From: JAGTVG01 sp965365275
Lineage (GTDB): Bacteria > Bacteroidota > Bacteroidia > Cytophagales > Cyclobacteriaceae
DNA: 64,000 bases
Direction of reading: 5' to 3'
Assembly: GCA_965365275.1 (NCBI GenBank)
Contig: CBDUBA010000001.1
Span: forward strand, 1-64,000
Shown: positions 8,177-17,418 of the stretch, piece after piece
Layout: each line of letters opens with the position of its first letter
How positions within the stretch are numbered: the first letter of the stretch is position 1
The notes under the pieces: generated by a model
Database searches by the model: none
What the model was told of the DNA's origin: nothing
Seen by the model: only the letters and a program-made list of their open reading frames with translations
Position numbers and translations under genes: made by a program

Positions 8177-9895
8177 GTGAAGACAGAAACACCATCATTA
8201 GAGCACAGGCTGATTCTTGGCCACCAATCCATAGGACCCTTTCTGGGAGATTACAGGAGGAGACTTTTGGTTGGTGAAATAAGTATACTTTCCCTCATCT
8301 TTAATATAATATATCTCTTTTTAGATCTTTTTACAGGGGCAAATATTATTATTATAGTATACATAATTAATATTTTGCTGCTATCCACTGCCTTCTACAC
8401 AAATCGAATCGGGAAATTCGAAATAGCAAAGATCATAATGCTATATACTATTCTGATATCTGTCTATTTGTTCGGATCAAATAATCTTTTAAACACCGAG
8501 ACGTATTTATTATACCTTCCTTTGATACTGCTCGCCTTTGAGCTGAATGGATATAATGGCCGATATTTTAGTCTTGCATTTTCCTGTTTAAGTCTTTTAT
8601 TGTATTTTCTGGATGCCTACACCAGCTTTTCTATTTTTCCCCAGGTTAATCTATCCTCCAGCGGACTTCGGTTAATGTCAACCATCAATTTTGTTTTTAG
8701 TCTGGTTGGCATAGTATATATCTCATTTTTTATGACCAAAACGTACTATCTCTCTGAAAAAAACCTAATATCCAGACAAATAAAATTAAATAAACTTACA
8801 AGGGACCTGAGAACCAGTCAACAGCGATATAAACTTGCGATGTTGGGAACCAATGCCGGATTGTGGGATTGGGATCTTGTTAACAATAAGATATATCATG
8901 GCCCGAAATGGAAGGAGATGCTGGGATACAATCCCTCAGAATTTGAAAATACCGATATTGACACTATTTATTCCTTGGTCCATCCAGATGATGTTGAAAA
9001 CGTTAAACAATCTGTTGAAAAACACCTAAAAAATCAAGATCCATTTGAGCTTGAGTACAGGATAAAAAAGAAAAATGGTAAATACGAGTGGTTCTATGAT
9101 TCAGGGAAGGCAATATTTAACAATGAAGGCAAACCAATACGGATGGTTGGATCAATTATAAATGTTTCTAAAAGGAAAATTGCAGAAGAAAAAATTCTCA
9201 AGCAGAAAGATCTTCTCGAAAAAGCCAATGCAGAATTGGACAGATTTGTATATATCACTTCCCATGATCTTAAAGCACCCTTGCTGTCAATTCAGGGCCT
9301 GATTCATCTTGCCGAAATCAGTGAAGACAAATCGGAAGTTGAAATGTGTCTCAAAATGATGATGGAAAGAATAAAAGGACTTGAAAACTTTATTGGAGAT
9401 ATCATAGATTATTCCAGGAATGTCAGAGCTGGATTGGTTAAAGAAGAGATTGACATTAAAAAAATGATAGGCGAAATATATAATGACCTTTTTTATCTTG
9501 AGAACGTCGATAAAATTGATTTTGAAATTGAGGTTGATAATGCTCTAACTTTCAATTCTGATGAAAAGAGGGTTAATGTAATTCTTAAAAACTTGATTTT
9601 TAATGCTGTAAAATACCAGAATTTCAACCAGGACAGTCCTTATATTAAAGTAAAAGCAAATGAAGATGGCAATCACCTGGTTATTACTGTAAAAGACAAC
9701 GGGGAAGGAATAGACCCTGATATTCAGGATAAGATATATGACATGTTCTTCAGAGCTTCGGAAAAATCATCCGGATCAGGTCTTGGACTGTATATAGTTA
9801 AGGAAATGGTCAGCAAGCTGGATGGGACTATTCAACTCAAATCGGAACCGGATAAAGGATCTGAATTCATATTGAGATTACCTACTATGGCCTAG
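8177..9895 (+). CDS. Membrane PAS sensor histidine kinase
   Basis: 572 residues, GTG start. Five to six membrane helices occupy about residues 30-190. A PAS domain of the PAS_3 type follows at about 215-335 (AGLWDWDLVNNKIYHGPKWKEMLGY, then LVHPDDVE and EYRIKKKNGKYEWF). The HisKA domain has phospho-acceptor His363 in ITSHDLKAPL, and a HATPase domain (NLIFNAVKYQ, DNGEGIDP, GSGLGLYIV) ends the protein. There is no receiver, so it is an orphan kinase. The catalytic core closely resembles that of the kinase at 27204-30569, so they are paralogues. An eight-codon frame (ATG 8157, stop 8180) overlaps the GTG start. The stop directly abuts the convergent gene at 9896. Confidence 0.92.
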   Translation: MKTETPSLEHRLILGHQSIGPFLGDYRRRLLVGEISILSLIFNIIYLFLDLFTGANIIIIVYIINILLLSTAFYTNRIGKFEIAKIIMLYTILISVYLFGSNNLLNTETYLLYLPLILLAFELNGYNGRYFSLAFSCLSLLLYFLDAYTSFSIFPQVNLSSSGLRLMSTINFVFSLVGIVYISFFMTKTYYLSEKNLISRQIKLNKLTRDLRTSQQRYKLAMLGTNAGLWDWDLVNNKIYHGPKWKEMLGYNPSEFENTDIDTIYSLVHPDDVENVKQSVEKHLKNQDPFELEYRIKKKNGKYEWFYDSGKAIFNNEGKPIRMVGSIINVSKRKIAEEKILKQKDLLEKANAELDRFVYITSHDLKAPLLSIQGLIHLAEISEDKSEVEMCLKMMMERIKGLENFIGDIIDYSRNVRAGLVKEEIDIKKMIGEIYNDLFYLENVDKIDFEIEVDNALTFNSDEKRVNVILKNLIFNAVKYQNFNQDSPYIKVKANEDGNHLVITVKDNGEGIDPDIQDKIYDMFFRASEKSSGSGLGLYIVKEMVSKLDGTIQLKSEPDKGSEFILRLPTMA

Positions 9896-12541
9896 TTATT
9901 CGAGTGCCAAATTCTTGGATATTCCAATTCGAAACCCTATTCCCTCATACTCGGTTCCAATGAATTGTCCCATCACCTCAAGTCTTAAAAACCTGAAGAT
10001 ATTATCAATGGCATATCCAATCTCATAATAGTTTTTAATGGAGTTCGAATGCAAATAATTTATATAAAGATCTTCCCTCCAGCCTGCATACCGGGTGTAC
10101 ACTATTTGGGTTAACAGCAGTTTTCTAAACTGATAAAAGCCATGGGCTTCCATATAATAGTCATTTGTACTATAATCGTAATATGGCAGCATCCTGAAGG
10201 ATTCAAAAATTTCCCCCGTTATTAAAATTGTTTGATTCCCCATAAAATGCATAAATTCCGGAAAGTTCATTTCTCCATGTGTAAATAATTTTCCTCCTCC
10301 AAGTACCAGATCATAACGGTTGCCGACACCAAAACGATTACCATATTTTACTTTCGCATATACGTGGTTATAATTGAATTCAGCCCCCTCGATTGCTTTT
10401 CCATATTTGTATCCAAATGTAAATACTGGCGAACTACCGTTTATAATGCTTTTACGCCCATTTCTGATACTGTACTTTAAAAAAGGCAAATAATCAAAAG
10501 ACAATCCTGCAGAGAAGATCCGATATGGATCGAAACGGGTATCTCCGAGGATAGTATTGTAAGGATTATTTGGACTAAACTCAGCTTCCCGATTGAAAAA
10601 TGAGAAATCGCTGGTGTTTTCAAGTGATCTTTTCTCAGCCATTTCGATGGAAAGATCAGCTATTAGAGTATTTGTAAATGGCCATTTTAATTTCAGATCA
10701 ATAAAATCTCTTTCGAAAAGTTTCATATAGTTTTCCCTGAGAAATAGAGTATATACCATATTCCACCAGAATGGAATTGGATTATTTGAATTTATCTGTG
10801 AAATGTACCTTCCTCCCGTCAGGGTCAAATTTCCCTGCTGCAAATGTTTTTTAAAATCGAATCGTGTAAATAATGTACCATTCCAGCGTTTAGAGGAGAA
10901 GCCATATCTTACCTTCGTCCCAATCGTTATGCTTTTCAGACTGTCCAGTTTTAATCTATAGTCCAGATCCGCATGAATGTTAACACCTTCAACTGTATTA
11001 TAGCTTAATTTATTCCATAAAGGATGCCAGATCAATGTACTTTTATCTGACAGATAATAATTATTACCTATAAAAATGTGTTCAATCCTGAATTTCTTAT
11101 TTCTCTCATATCGGATCGAATCCTTTTTTTCCTCCTCCTGCCGTAATACCATTAAACTATCTTTGGCTTCATAGTTCTTAATTTCTAAAGTGGTTAAGGG
11201 AATGGGTCGAATAGCGGCCCAATAAGCCGAATCTTTATTATAAGCCAGAGAATCTATTACCATGCTTTCATTGATAACCACATCCTGGCTTTCCTCTTCT
11301 GCCTTGAGCGCCTCTTTTTCGTAGGCACGCATCTGTCTACGCATTTCCTTTTTTGATATGTCTTTTGAGAAATCGATGATCTCAAGGGAATCTGCTATTT
11401 CTGTTCCGGAAATTTTATCACTCAACAATTCACCAACTGTAGAATCGACTTCTGATACATACTCCCTATTCAAATTCACCTCATAGTTGTTATTAACGGC
11501 TGCGTAATTGAATTCGAATTTAAAGCCCATAATTGATCCTGTGACATCAAATTTTAATGTTACAGGCATCCATACTTGTGTCAGGATTGGTTTATAGATC
11601 TGATCGATCTTTACTTTGAAACCCTGGATATATGTTTCGAGGTTTAGACTATGTAAGGCCCAGAGATCTTCAATGATATAAAGATAACCTTCAAATACAT
11701 GATCACCTTTTACACGTGGTCGGACATATATCTTAAAGATGGTAAAATTATTTTCAGTAAAAGCGCCATCATATCTGAATCTATAATGTGCGAATGCATT
11801 TGGCGCCAAAGGAGAAAGCGCCTCCCCTACTTTTGCTTCATAAAAGCTCGCCTTTACAAAAGGCATTGGTGATGGGGTATTATCATCGATATTGGTATTT
11901 ATAGAAATTACTTTCTCAGTATAAGTATTTGGAATCTCATAATTTAACTCGGTAATAGATTCCACTGTAAAAACTTTGGTTGAGTCAATGCCTTCCTTTT
12001 CAAGTCTTTTCCGGAAGAGAGAAGGAACTTTTGCAATCCTGCCCGAACCCTTAACATAAACTGTGGTAGAATAAGATTCCAACTGATAAAGGTGATATTT
12101 GCTTCTGGCTATCACTTTTCTCATAATGGCATATGCCGGATCTTCCCCGCTAACATAGGTAAGATCAGGAAGCACATAGGATTGTTCCTCTAATTCAACT
12201 TCCAAAAAAATATCCTCATTTTCTACTGTCAATTCTCTGTATTCGGTACTGTAACCCAGATATTGGAATATAAGAGTATATTTCCCGGGATTCAATGTAA
12301 ATTCATATCTCCCTTCTAGGTTTGTGGTTGTTCCGAAGTTTGTTTGTTTAATGTATATTGTTGCAAATGGAAGTGCTTCCCCTGATCTGCCAAATACAAC
12401 TCCAGATATATTGGCACCGTGTGATATGACAGGTAAGAATGCAAATATCAGTACACAAATGTTACCAAATAGCTTCGCATTTCGTTGAATATAGGATGGG
12501 ATAAAATGTCTTTTAATTTCCAAAATCAATATATTTCCCAT
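9896..12541 (-). CDS. DUF5686 outer-membrane protein with carboxypeptidase-regulatory-like domain
   Basis: 881 residues. After an unusually long N-terminal region (hydrophobic core at about 25-40, cleavage near SHGA) comes a CarboxypepD_reg-like domain (GVVFGRSGEALPFATIYIK, then TNLEGRYEFTLNPGKY). The DUF5686 region starts around DPAYAIMRKVIARSKYH. The rest is a long series of alternating strands ending in a C-terminal strand, suggesting a beta-barrel anchored in the outer membrane. Family function is unknown. The start lies only 25 bp from the divergent TPR gene, so promoters must overlap the coding ends or the true start is downstream. The 3' end abuts the histidine kinase stop with no gap. 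Confidence 0.88.
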   Translation of the reverse strand: MGNILILEIKRHFIPSYIQRNAKLFGNICVLIFAFLPVISHGANISGVVFGRSGEALPFATIYIKQTNFGTTTNLEGRYEFTLNPGKYTLIFQYLGYSTEYRELTVENEDIFLEVELEEQSYVLPDLTYVSGEDPAYAIMRKVIARSKYHLYQLESYSTTVYVKGSGRIAKVPSLFRKRLEKEGIDSTKVFTVESITELNYEIPNTYTEKVISINTNIDDNTPSPMPFVKASFYEAKVGEALSPLAPNAFAHYRFRYDGAFTENNFTIFKIYVRPRVKGDHVFEGYLYIIEDLWALHSLNLETYIQGFKVKIDQIYKPILTQVWMPVTLKFDVTGSIMGFKFEFNYAAVNNNYEVNLNREYVSEVDSTVGELLSDKISGTEIADSLEIIDFSKDISKKEMRRQMRAYEKEALKAEEESQDVVINESMVIDSLAYNKDSAYWAAIRPIPLTTLEIKNYEAKDSLMVLRQEEEKKDSIRYERNKKFRIEHIFIGNNYYLSDKSTLIWHPLWNKLSYNTVEGVNIHADLDYRLKLDSLKSITIGTKVRYGFSSKRWNGTLFTRFDFKKHLQQGNLTLTGGRYISQINSNNPIPFWWNMVYTLFLRENYMKLFERDFIDLKLKWPFTNTLIADLSIEMAEKRSLENTSDFSFFNREAEFSPNNPYNTILGDTRFDPYRIFSAGLSFDYLPFLKYSIRNGRKSIINGSSPVFTFGYKYGKAIEGAEFNYNHVYAKVKYGNRFGVGNRYDLVLGGGKLFTHGEMNFPEFMHFMGNQTILITGEIFESFRMLPYYDYSTNDYYMEAHGFYQFRKLLLTQIVYTRYAGWREDLYINYLHSNSIKNYYEIGYAIDNIFRFLRLEVMGQFIGTEYEGIGFRIGISKNLALE

Positions 12542-12566
12542 TGATAAAGGACAAAGGTGTTTAAAA

Positions 12567-13805
12567 ATGTTTTATAAATTGTTTTGTCTGGCGGGTCTTT
12601 TTATCATTTGTTCCCTGAATACAAGGGCACAGGATACTACATTAACACGGTTCAGAGCATCAAATCTTGCCAGGGAACACTATGAACAAGGATTAGCATA
12701 TCATCATCAAAGGCAATTTGAAAAGGCAATAATTGAACTGGAGAAAACCATATCCCTGGATCCATATGATTATTTGGCTTATTATTTTAATGGCTTATCT
12801 TATGAACAATTAAAGGAGTTTGAAAAAGCCCTGCAAAATTATAGACACTCTTTAAGCATCAAGCCTGAATTTAATGAAGCCCTTTTTAACAGGGCATTGG
12901 TATACTATAAGACCGGCAAATACCTCGAGGCTGCAAATGATCTCGAACATTTGCTAACCCTACCAGTAAGTGAAACCCAGGCTATTTTTTTCAGGGGCTT
13001 AAAATATGGTCAGAATGACGAGAATACTGGATTCAATAATATTATTTCGATGACAGACAAGAACGCTGATATCTATAATTATTTAGGTCTATGTTATTAT
13101 CAAATGAACCTATATGAACAGTCCTCTGTTTATTTTACCAGGGCAATAGAAATCCATCCCGGGGATGATAATATACTTACTAATGCAGGTTTGAATTATA
13201 TGGCACATGGCAAAATCGATTCCGCCAGGATATTTTTTGAACGGTCCTTATCCATTAATCCCTACAACAGTGTGGCTGCATTAAATCTATCCCTTTGTAA
13301 ATCTGATTCATCAACCCAACAGATCAATCAACTGGATGAGTTAATTGAAAAAAATGAAGAATTCCCTATGGCATACGCCCAAAGAGCCTATCAGTATTAT
13401 CTCGCTGGAGACTATGAATCGGCAATCAGCGATTATAGTACAGCAATTCGACTGGATCCGGGAAATCCAGAATACTTTCTAGAAAGAGGAATGATATATA
13501 AAAAAACTGATCAGATCGAGCAGGCCATAAGTGATTTCGAATCAGCTTTAAGTCTGGATATTAACAATTATCAGATATGGTATAATTTGGGTAATGCATT
13601 TTTTCAGATCAATAGTTATGATTTAAGTATTGAGTATTACTCTGAAGCCATTAAAATAAACCCCCAACAGCCTAATATATATTATAACCGGTCAGTAGCT
13701 TATTATATGAATAAGGATATTGAAAAAGCATGCAGGGATATGAATTCAGCACATGAACTTGGCATGCAGAAAGCGAAAACATTTATTAATAAATATTGCC
13801 GATAG
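12567..13805 (+). CDS. Exported TPR repeat protein
   Basis: 412 residues: a Sec signal peptide (LFCLAGLFIICSLNTRAQ, residues 4-21) followed by about ten tetratricopeptide repeats across residues 34-405. Examples are AREHYEQGLAYHHQRQFEKA, AYYFNGLSYEQLKEFEKAL, IYNYLGLCYYQMNLYEQS and IWYNLGNAFFQINSYDLSI. One repeat at about 145-165 is degenerate (GLKYGQNDENTGFNNI). It is likely a periplasmic scaffold for protein-protein contacts. It is divergently transcribed from the DUF5686 gene across 25 bp, and the pair may act together at the outer membrane; that is inference from proximity only. Confidence 0.9.
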   Translation: MFYKLFCLAGLFIICSLNTRAQDTTLTRFRASNLAREHYEQGLAYHHQRQFEKAIIELEKTISLDPYDYLAYYFNGLSYEQLKEFEKALQNYRHSLSIKPEFNEALFNRALVYYKTGKYLEAANDLEHLLTLPVSETQAIFFRGLKYGQNDENTGFNNIISMTDKNADIYNYLGLCYYQMNLYEQSSVYFTRAIEIHPGDDNILTNAGLNYMAHGKIDSARIFFERSLSINPYNSVAALNLSLCKSDSSTQQINQLDELIEKNEEFPMAYAQRAYQYYLAGDYESAISDYSTAIRLDPGNPEYFLERGMIYKKTDQIEQAISDFESALSLDINNYQIWYNLGNAFFQINSYDLSIEYYSEAIKINPQQPNIYYNRSVAYYMNKDIEKACRDMNSAHELGMQKAKTFINKYCR

Positions 13806-13858
13806 CTGATCCGGAAATCCTTTTAAAACCTAAGTTCCATTTTAATCTTATTCATTCT

Positions 13859-14212
13859 TCACCGAATATCCCTTTTTAATAAACGTATTTTCTGATTTGA
13901 ATGAAAAGTATATCCGATATCATAACAAAAATAGGAAGCGGATCCATCGATATTAATCTGATAGTTAGTGATATACGTGTAATCAAATCCCCTGTTTAAA
14001 AGATTCTGATGACATAAAAGATCTTTCCCTTCTTGATAAGACTCAAGAAGAATTCTCCTATTCCTTCGTAAAATATAGTTTACTCTTCTAAAATACATGG
14101 ATTCTGCACTTTTCAAGCTATTGTGATATTGGTTCCGGCAATTATCTGAGCAGAATCGCTTATCAATTCTTCCGAAGATAGGTTCTTTACAATGTAAACA
14201 TTTTTTAGACAT
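13859..14212 (-). CDS. Small zinc-ribbon protein (DUF2116-like)
   Basis: With the ATG at 14212 the product has 117 residues and begins MSKKCLHCKEPIFGRIDKRF, followed by CSDNCRNQYHN. The four cysteines (CxxC...CxxxC) form a short treble-clef or zinc-ribbon finger like that of small Bacteroidota proteins. The rest is basic (RRVNYILRRNRRILL) and may bind nucleic acid. A frame extension to 14290 would add 26 residues with no family resemblance and would overlap the divergent gene region, so I reject that start. Confidence 0.7.
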   Translation of the reverse strand: MSKKCLHCKEPIFGRIDKRFCSDNCRNQYHNSLKSAESMYFRRVNYILRRNRRILLESYQEGKDLLCHQNLLNRGFDYTYITNYQINIDGSASYFCYDIGYTFHSNQKIRLLKRDIR

Positions 14213-14319
14213 AGCTGGGAAATTTTCGAGTTGAGCAATTGTATTGTAATTTAATAATTTTAGCTTCATGTTTACAAATACTATGCACATATAGACTAAA
14301 AGTTTTAATAAAATTTTAT

Positions 14320-14748
14320 ATGATTAACCTCGAGACACACAATATAGAATTTTCGACAAAAGGCAATACCCAATTGGTGGACATAACAGAGCAGGTGCAA
14401 CAGGTTTTAAATCAAAGTGAGTTCAAGGAGGGTAATATAACCTTGTTTGCAATAGGATCTACCACTGGCTTAAGTACTGTTGAATATGAACCCGGGCTCG
14501 TACACCATGACGTAGCAGAAATGTATCACAAAATTGCACCATATGGTTTCTCCTACCATCACAATCAAACCTGGGGGGATGATAACGGCGCAGCACATCT
14601 AAGATCCACCCTTACTGGAAGTTCCCTGGTGATTCCATTTCAGAACAAAAAATTAATTCTAGGGACCTGGCAGCAGATCGTTTTTATTGATTTTGATACG
14701 CGGTCACGGTCAAGAAAAGTTATTGTTCAGATTCTGGGGAAAAAATAA
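14320..14748 (+). CDS. yjbQ: YjbQ family protein (UPF0047)
   Basis: 142 residues from ATG 14320 (MINLETHNIEFSTKG). It is a single-domain protein with the family signature YHHNQTWGDDNGAAHLRSTL, then GSSLVIPFQNKKLILGTWQQ and the terminal IDFDTRSRSRKVIVQ. E. coli YjbQ can complement thiamine-phosphate synthase loss weakly, so it is often called a secondary thiamine-phosphate synthase. The true role is unsettled. An upstream in-frame ATG at 14239 lies among codons unlike the family and was not used. A lipoprotein gene follows after 34 bp. Confidence 0.88.
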   Translation: MINLETHNIEFSTKGNTQLVDITEQVQQVLNQSEFKEGNITLFAIGSTTGLSTVEYEPGLVHHDVAEMYHKIAPYGFSYHHNQTWGDDNGAAHLRSTLTGSSLVIPFQNKKLILGTWQQIVFIDFDTRSRSRKVIVQILGKK

Positions 14749-14782
14749 TTCACTACGTTTGTACAAACATAGATCATACATT

Positions 14783-15235
14783 ATGAAAACTTTCTTCATC
14801 ACAACAATTGCTATTGCCATATTCTTTATATCCTGTGATCAGCAAAATTCGAAGGAAAATATATACCTTGAATCTGAAAATGTTTTTGATGAGGCCATTG
14901 AGATCCATGATGAGGTTATGCCGCTTATGGGAAATATAATGAAACTACAAAGTAGCTTAAAAGAAAAGAAAGAGAACATCTCGAATGAAGAAACTCTTTT
15001 GAGGATAAATGAATCGCTTCAATCTCTTGAGGATGCACATAGCTCAATGATGGATTGGATGAGAAATATCACTCAAATCCCGGATCAATCGGATGTGGAT
15101 CCGGAGGCCCCTGATTTTATATCATCCGAAGAGATGCTTAAGATCCAGGAGCAGTCTCTTAAGGATGTTAAAAATGTTAAAAATGCCATTTTGACAAGTA
15201 TTGAGCAGGCAGAATCTCTTATTAAAGAACTATAA
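14783..15235 (+). CDS. Putative lipoprotein, helical
   Basis: 150 residues from ATG 14783. A lipoprotein signal (MKTFFITTIAIAIFFISC) places the lipidated Cys at residue 18. The mature part is acidic and almost wholly helical (LMGNIMKLQSSLKEKKENI, LRINESLQSLEDAHSSMMDWM). A conserved-looking SSEEMLKIQEQSLKDVKN segment lies near the end, with coiled-coil character. It is similar in layout to small viral-A-type-inclusion-like lipoproteins of Bacteroidota. Function unknown. It follows yjbQ closely and may share its transcript. Confidence 0.72.
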   Translation: MKTFFITTIAIAIFFISCDQQNSKENIYLESENVFDEAIEIHDEVMPLMGNIMKLQSSLKEKKENISNEETLLRINESLQSLEDAHSSMMDWMRNITQIPDQSDVDPEAPDFISSEEMLKIQEQSLKDVKNVKNAILTSIEQAESLIKEL

Positions 15236-15476
15236 TTTTTTCAATTCATTATAAATCCCTGGATCATAAATTATCGATTCTTGGCTGATATCGTCCATTC
15301 CTCCCCCATAGCTCATAATTCTTGATATCCATCCAATCCAACACCATTAAAAGCAAAATAAAATTCAAGAATATTACATCCGAAATTATTTAATATACGT
15401 ATAAACTACAGGAAACTATATTTTAAAAATAAGTTTCCAAAAGAAAATCTAAAACCTGAAATATTAATAATTTGAA

Positions 15477-16067
15477 ATGAACGTAATTATGAAAAACTGG
15501 TGGATGCTAACAATCAAAGGACTCATAACCTTTGTGTTTGGCTTAATAACAATCTCCGCTCCAATAAGTGTATTGCCAATTATTTCCCAAATATTTGGAT
15601 TATTGATCATTTTAAGTGGAATATCCCTCACATTATTATCTTTTAAGATCAAAGACAGGGATAGGAACTGGCGTTTAACTGAAGGATTCATTGATATGAT
15701 CATTGGCTTAATAATCATTTCATTTTCTGGCATGACATCAAGCATATTTTTGTCATTAACAGCAATATGGATATCTTTTATGGGAATTCTCCAAATATCT
15801 AATGGATATCGATTACGAGGTCTATTTAATCATTACTGGATTTTAATATTCAATGGTATATTGGCGATAGCATTTGCTACCATCATATTCACGCATACCT
15901 ATCATGGAATAATGACACTGGTTATATTAATTGGCTTACAGGCAAGCGTTTTTGGCAGTTTCATGACCATCACATCCATGTATATCAGGAAAATTTTAAA
16001 TGATATTGATACTGAGATCCCACATAAGGCCGGAGAAGAAGGCAACCAGGAATTGTCTTATTATTGA
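15477..16067 (+). CDS. HdeD/DUF308 family membrane protein
   Basis: 196 residues with six predicted membrane helices, matching the duplicated three-helix DUF308 units of HdeD. The motif WWMLTIKGLITFVFGLITI at residues 8-26 is the family start (W...G...F.G). LTEGFIDMIIGLIIISFSG and FNHYWILIFNGILAIAFAT are the later repeats. E. coli HdeD is linked to acid resistance; here the role is unknown. A second ATG at residue 5 is an equally good start. The gene ends in a bidirectional terminator shared with the convergent universal stress gene. Confidence 0.85.
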   Translation: MNVIMKNWWMLTIKGLITFVFGLITISAPISVLPIISQIFGLLIILSGISLTLLSFKIKDRDRNWRLTEGFIDMIIGLIIISFSGMTSSIFLSLTAIWISFMGILQISNGYRLRGLFNHYWILIFNGILAIAFATIIFTHTYHGIMTLVILIGLQASVFGSFMTITSMYIRKILNDIDTEIPHKAGEEGNQELSYY

Positions 16068-16113
16068 TCTGGTCAATTACAGATTTAAACAATAAATTTT
16101 ATCAAATTGAAGA

Positions 16114-16148
16114 AAAAAATGGGTACGTAAAATATGGACCCATTTTTT
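16114..16148. terminator. Bidirectional intrinsic terminator
   Basis: AAAAAATGGGT at 16114-16124 pairs perfectly with ACCCATTTTTT at 16138-16148 across a 13-nt loop. This gives a T-run on either strand. It serves the convergent DUF308 and universal stress genes. Confidence 0.88.
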
Positions 16149-16175
16149 AATTATTTCAGCAAGCGAAATCTTTGC

Positions 16176-17039
16176 TTATGCTTTTTGTGTTTTAAAGGTT
16201 AAAACCGGAATCTTTGAATAATTTACAACATCTTCTGCAATACTACCTTCCAGAAGTCTTGAAAAACCAGTTTTTCCCTCAGTAGCCATTACGATCATAT
16301 TCATACCATAACTCTCGGCAAAGCATATTATCCCATCCTCCTCCTCTTCATGATTATAAATATGGAATTCATAATCTGAAAACTTATTCTCTTCAGCAAA
16401 GGATTTTAAAATCGCCTCATTTTCATTATCATTTTTAAAATTCGAGGGCGTATTAACTTTGACCAAATGTATCTTTGCATTTAAAGTATTCCCGAATTCC
16501 TTTACGAGGTCAACCAGATCCTCATGATTGTATTGAAAATCGGAGGCATAAGCTATATTTTTAATATCACTTAAATCTACTTTATTCTGAATGGTTAGAA
16601 CCGGGCATTTTGCCTTTCTTACAACCCTATCGGCAGTTGATCCAACAATAGCTTCTTCCCAGTCATTCACACCTGAAGTTCCCATGACGATCAGATGAAT
16701 GCGTCCTTTCTCGGTTTCCTCCACAATGCTTTTATAGGGTGAGCCAATCTTCATCCTTTCAATGATTTTCACATCCTGATATTCCGGATTAACCAGAATA
16801 TCCTGAAATCTCTCTTTTGTTTTTTCAAGTAGTTTTACAAAAAACAAATCATCCATGTTTCCACCACTACTAATTTCCCCACCAGTGTTCAAGCTTCCTG
16901 CATATTGATCTCCTTCCGGCACATCCAGAACATGTAACAATTCAATTTCACCATTAATTTTTTTCGCAATTTGATATGCAAATTCCAAGGCATTTTCGGA
17001 TTGTTCGGTAAAATCCGTTGGCACTAAAATTCTTTTCAT
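16176..17039 (-). CDS. Universal stress protein with two Usp domains
   Basis: 287 residues with two tandem UspA folds, at about 1-147 and 152-285. Each begins with a strand and helix, the first as RILVPTDFTEQSENALEFAY. Each ends in an ATP-binding-type loop: VMGTSGVNDWEEAIVGSTAD in the first, and ATEGKTGFSRLLEGS in the second. The G-x2-G-x9-G-S/T pattern suggests both can bind nucleotide. It is cytoplasmic. It stands next to the RNA-gene region at 17.2-18.4 kb, whose first promoter points the opposite way. Confidence 0.92.
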   Translation of the reverse strand: MKRILVPTDFTEQSENALEFAYQIAKKINGEIELLHVLDVPEGDQYAGSLNTGGEISSGGNMDDLFFVKLLEKTKERFQDILVNPEYQDVKIIERMKIGSPYKSIVEETEKGRIHLIVMGTSGVNDWEEAIVGSTADRVVRKAKCPVLTIQNKVDLSDIKNIAYASDFQYNHEDLVDLVKEFGNTLNAKIHLVKVNTPSNFKNDNENEAILKSFAEENKFSDYEFHIYNHEEEEDGIICFAESYGMNMIVMATEGKTGFSRLLEGSIAEDVVNYSKIPVLTFKTQKA

Positions 17040-17232
17040 AGGTTATTTTGTTTAAAAAAAAGTAAATATGATGCTATAATTAAAACAGACAACTAATATT
17101 TTATACCAAATTACGAACATTCTTGTTGTTTTAATTCCAAGAAATGACATCAATTTTAAAAAATTGTGGATAATATGTTGGCAAATGGTTTACAGCCTCA
17201 AAAAAATGTGAATATTTTGTTGGTTATTCCGT

Positions 17233-17296
17233 GCAAAAGTTGTGGAATTCTTTCCAACTTTTTTTTTGGTCAATCTCGGTAGCGACTATATCTTAG
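17233..17296 (+). promoter_or_regulatory. Promoter region of RNA unit A
   Basis: A block GCAAAAGTTGTGGAATTCTTT followed by a T-run ends in TTTG (17265-17268). TATCTTAG lies 20 bp further on (17289-17296), close to the Bacteroidota -33 TTTG and -7 TAnnTTTG pattern. The same block, with changes, precedes unit B at 18048-18113. The upstream hairpin-plus-T-run also looks terminator-like, but its conservation in front of both units favours a promoter role. The stretch 17040-17232 holds nothing else I can support. Confidence 0.55.
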
Positions 17297-17418
17297 CAAC
17301 ATCAAATCGATCTTTGAAAGGTTGACCCAAAGCAAGTAGCTAATAAAAATTCAGTGCCTACGGGTACCGGATACAAAAAGGCTGCAGGCAATAAGGTTAT
17401 TCAGCGACAAGTTGATTT

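Noticed and set aside
17164..17173. DnaA box TTGTGGATAA as sign of a replication origin
   Set aside because: Only one good match, with no cluster and no dnaA or related genes nearby.
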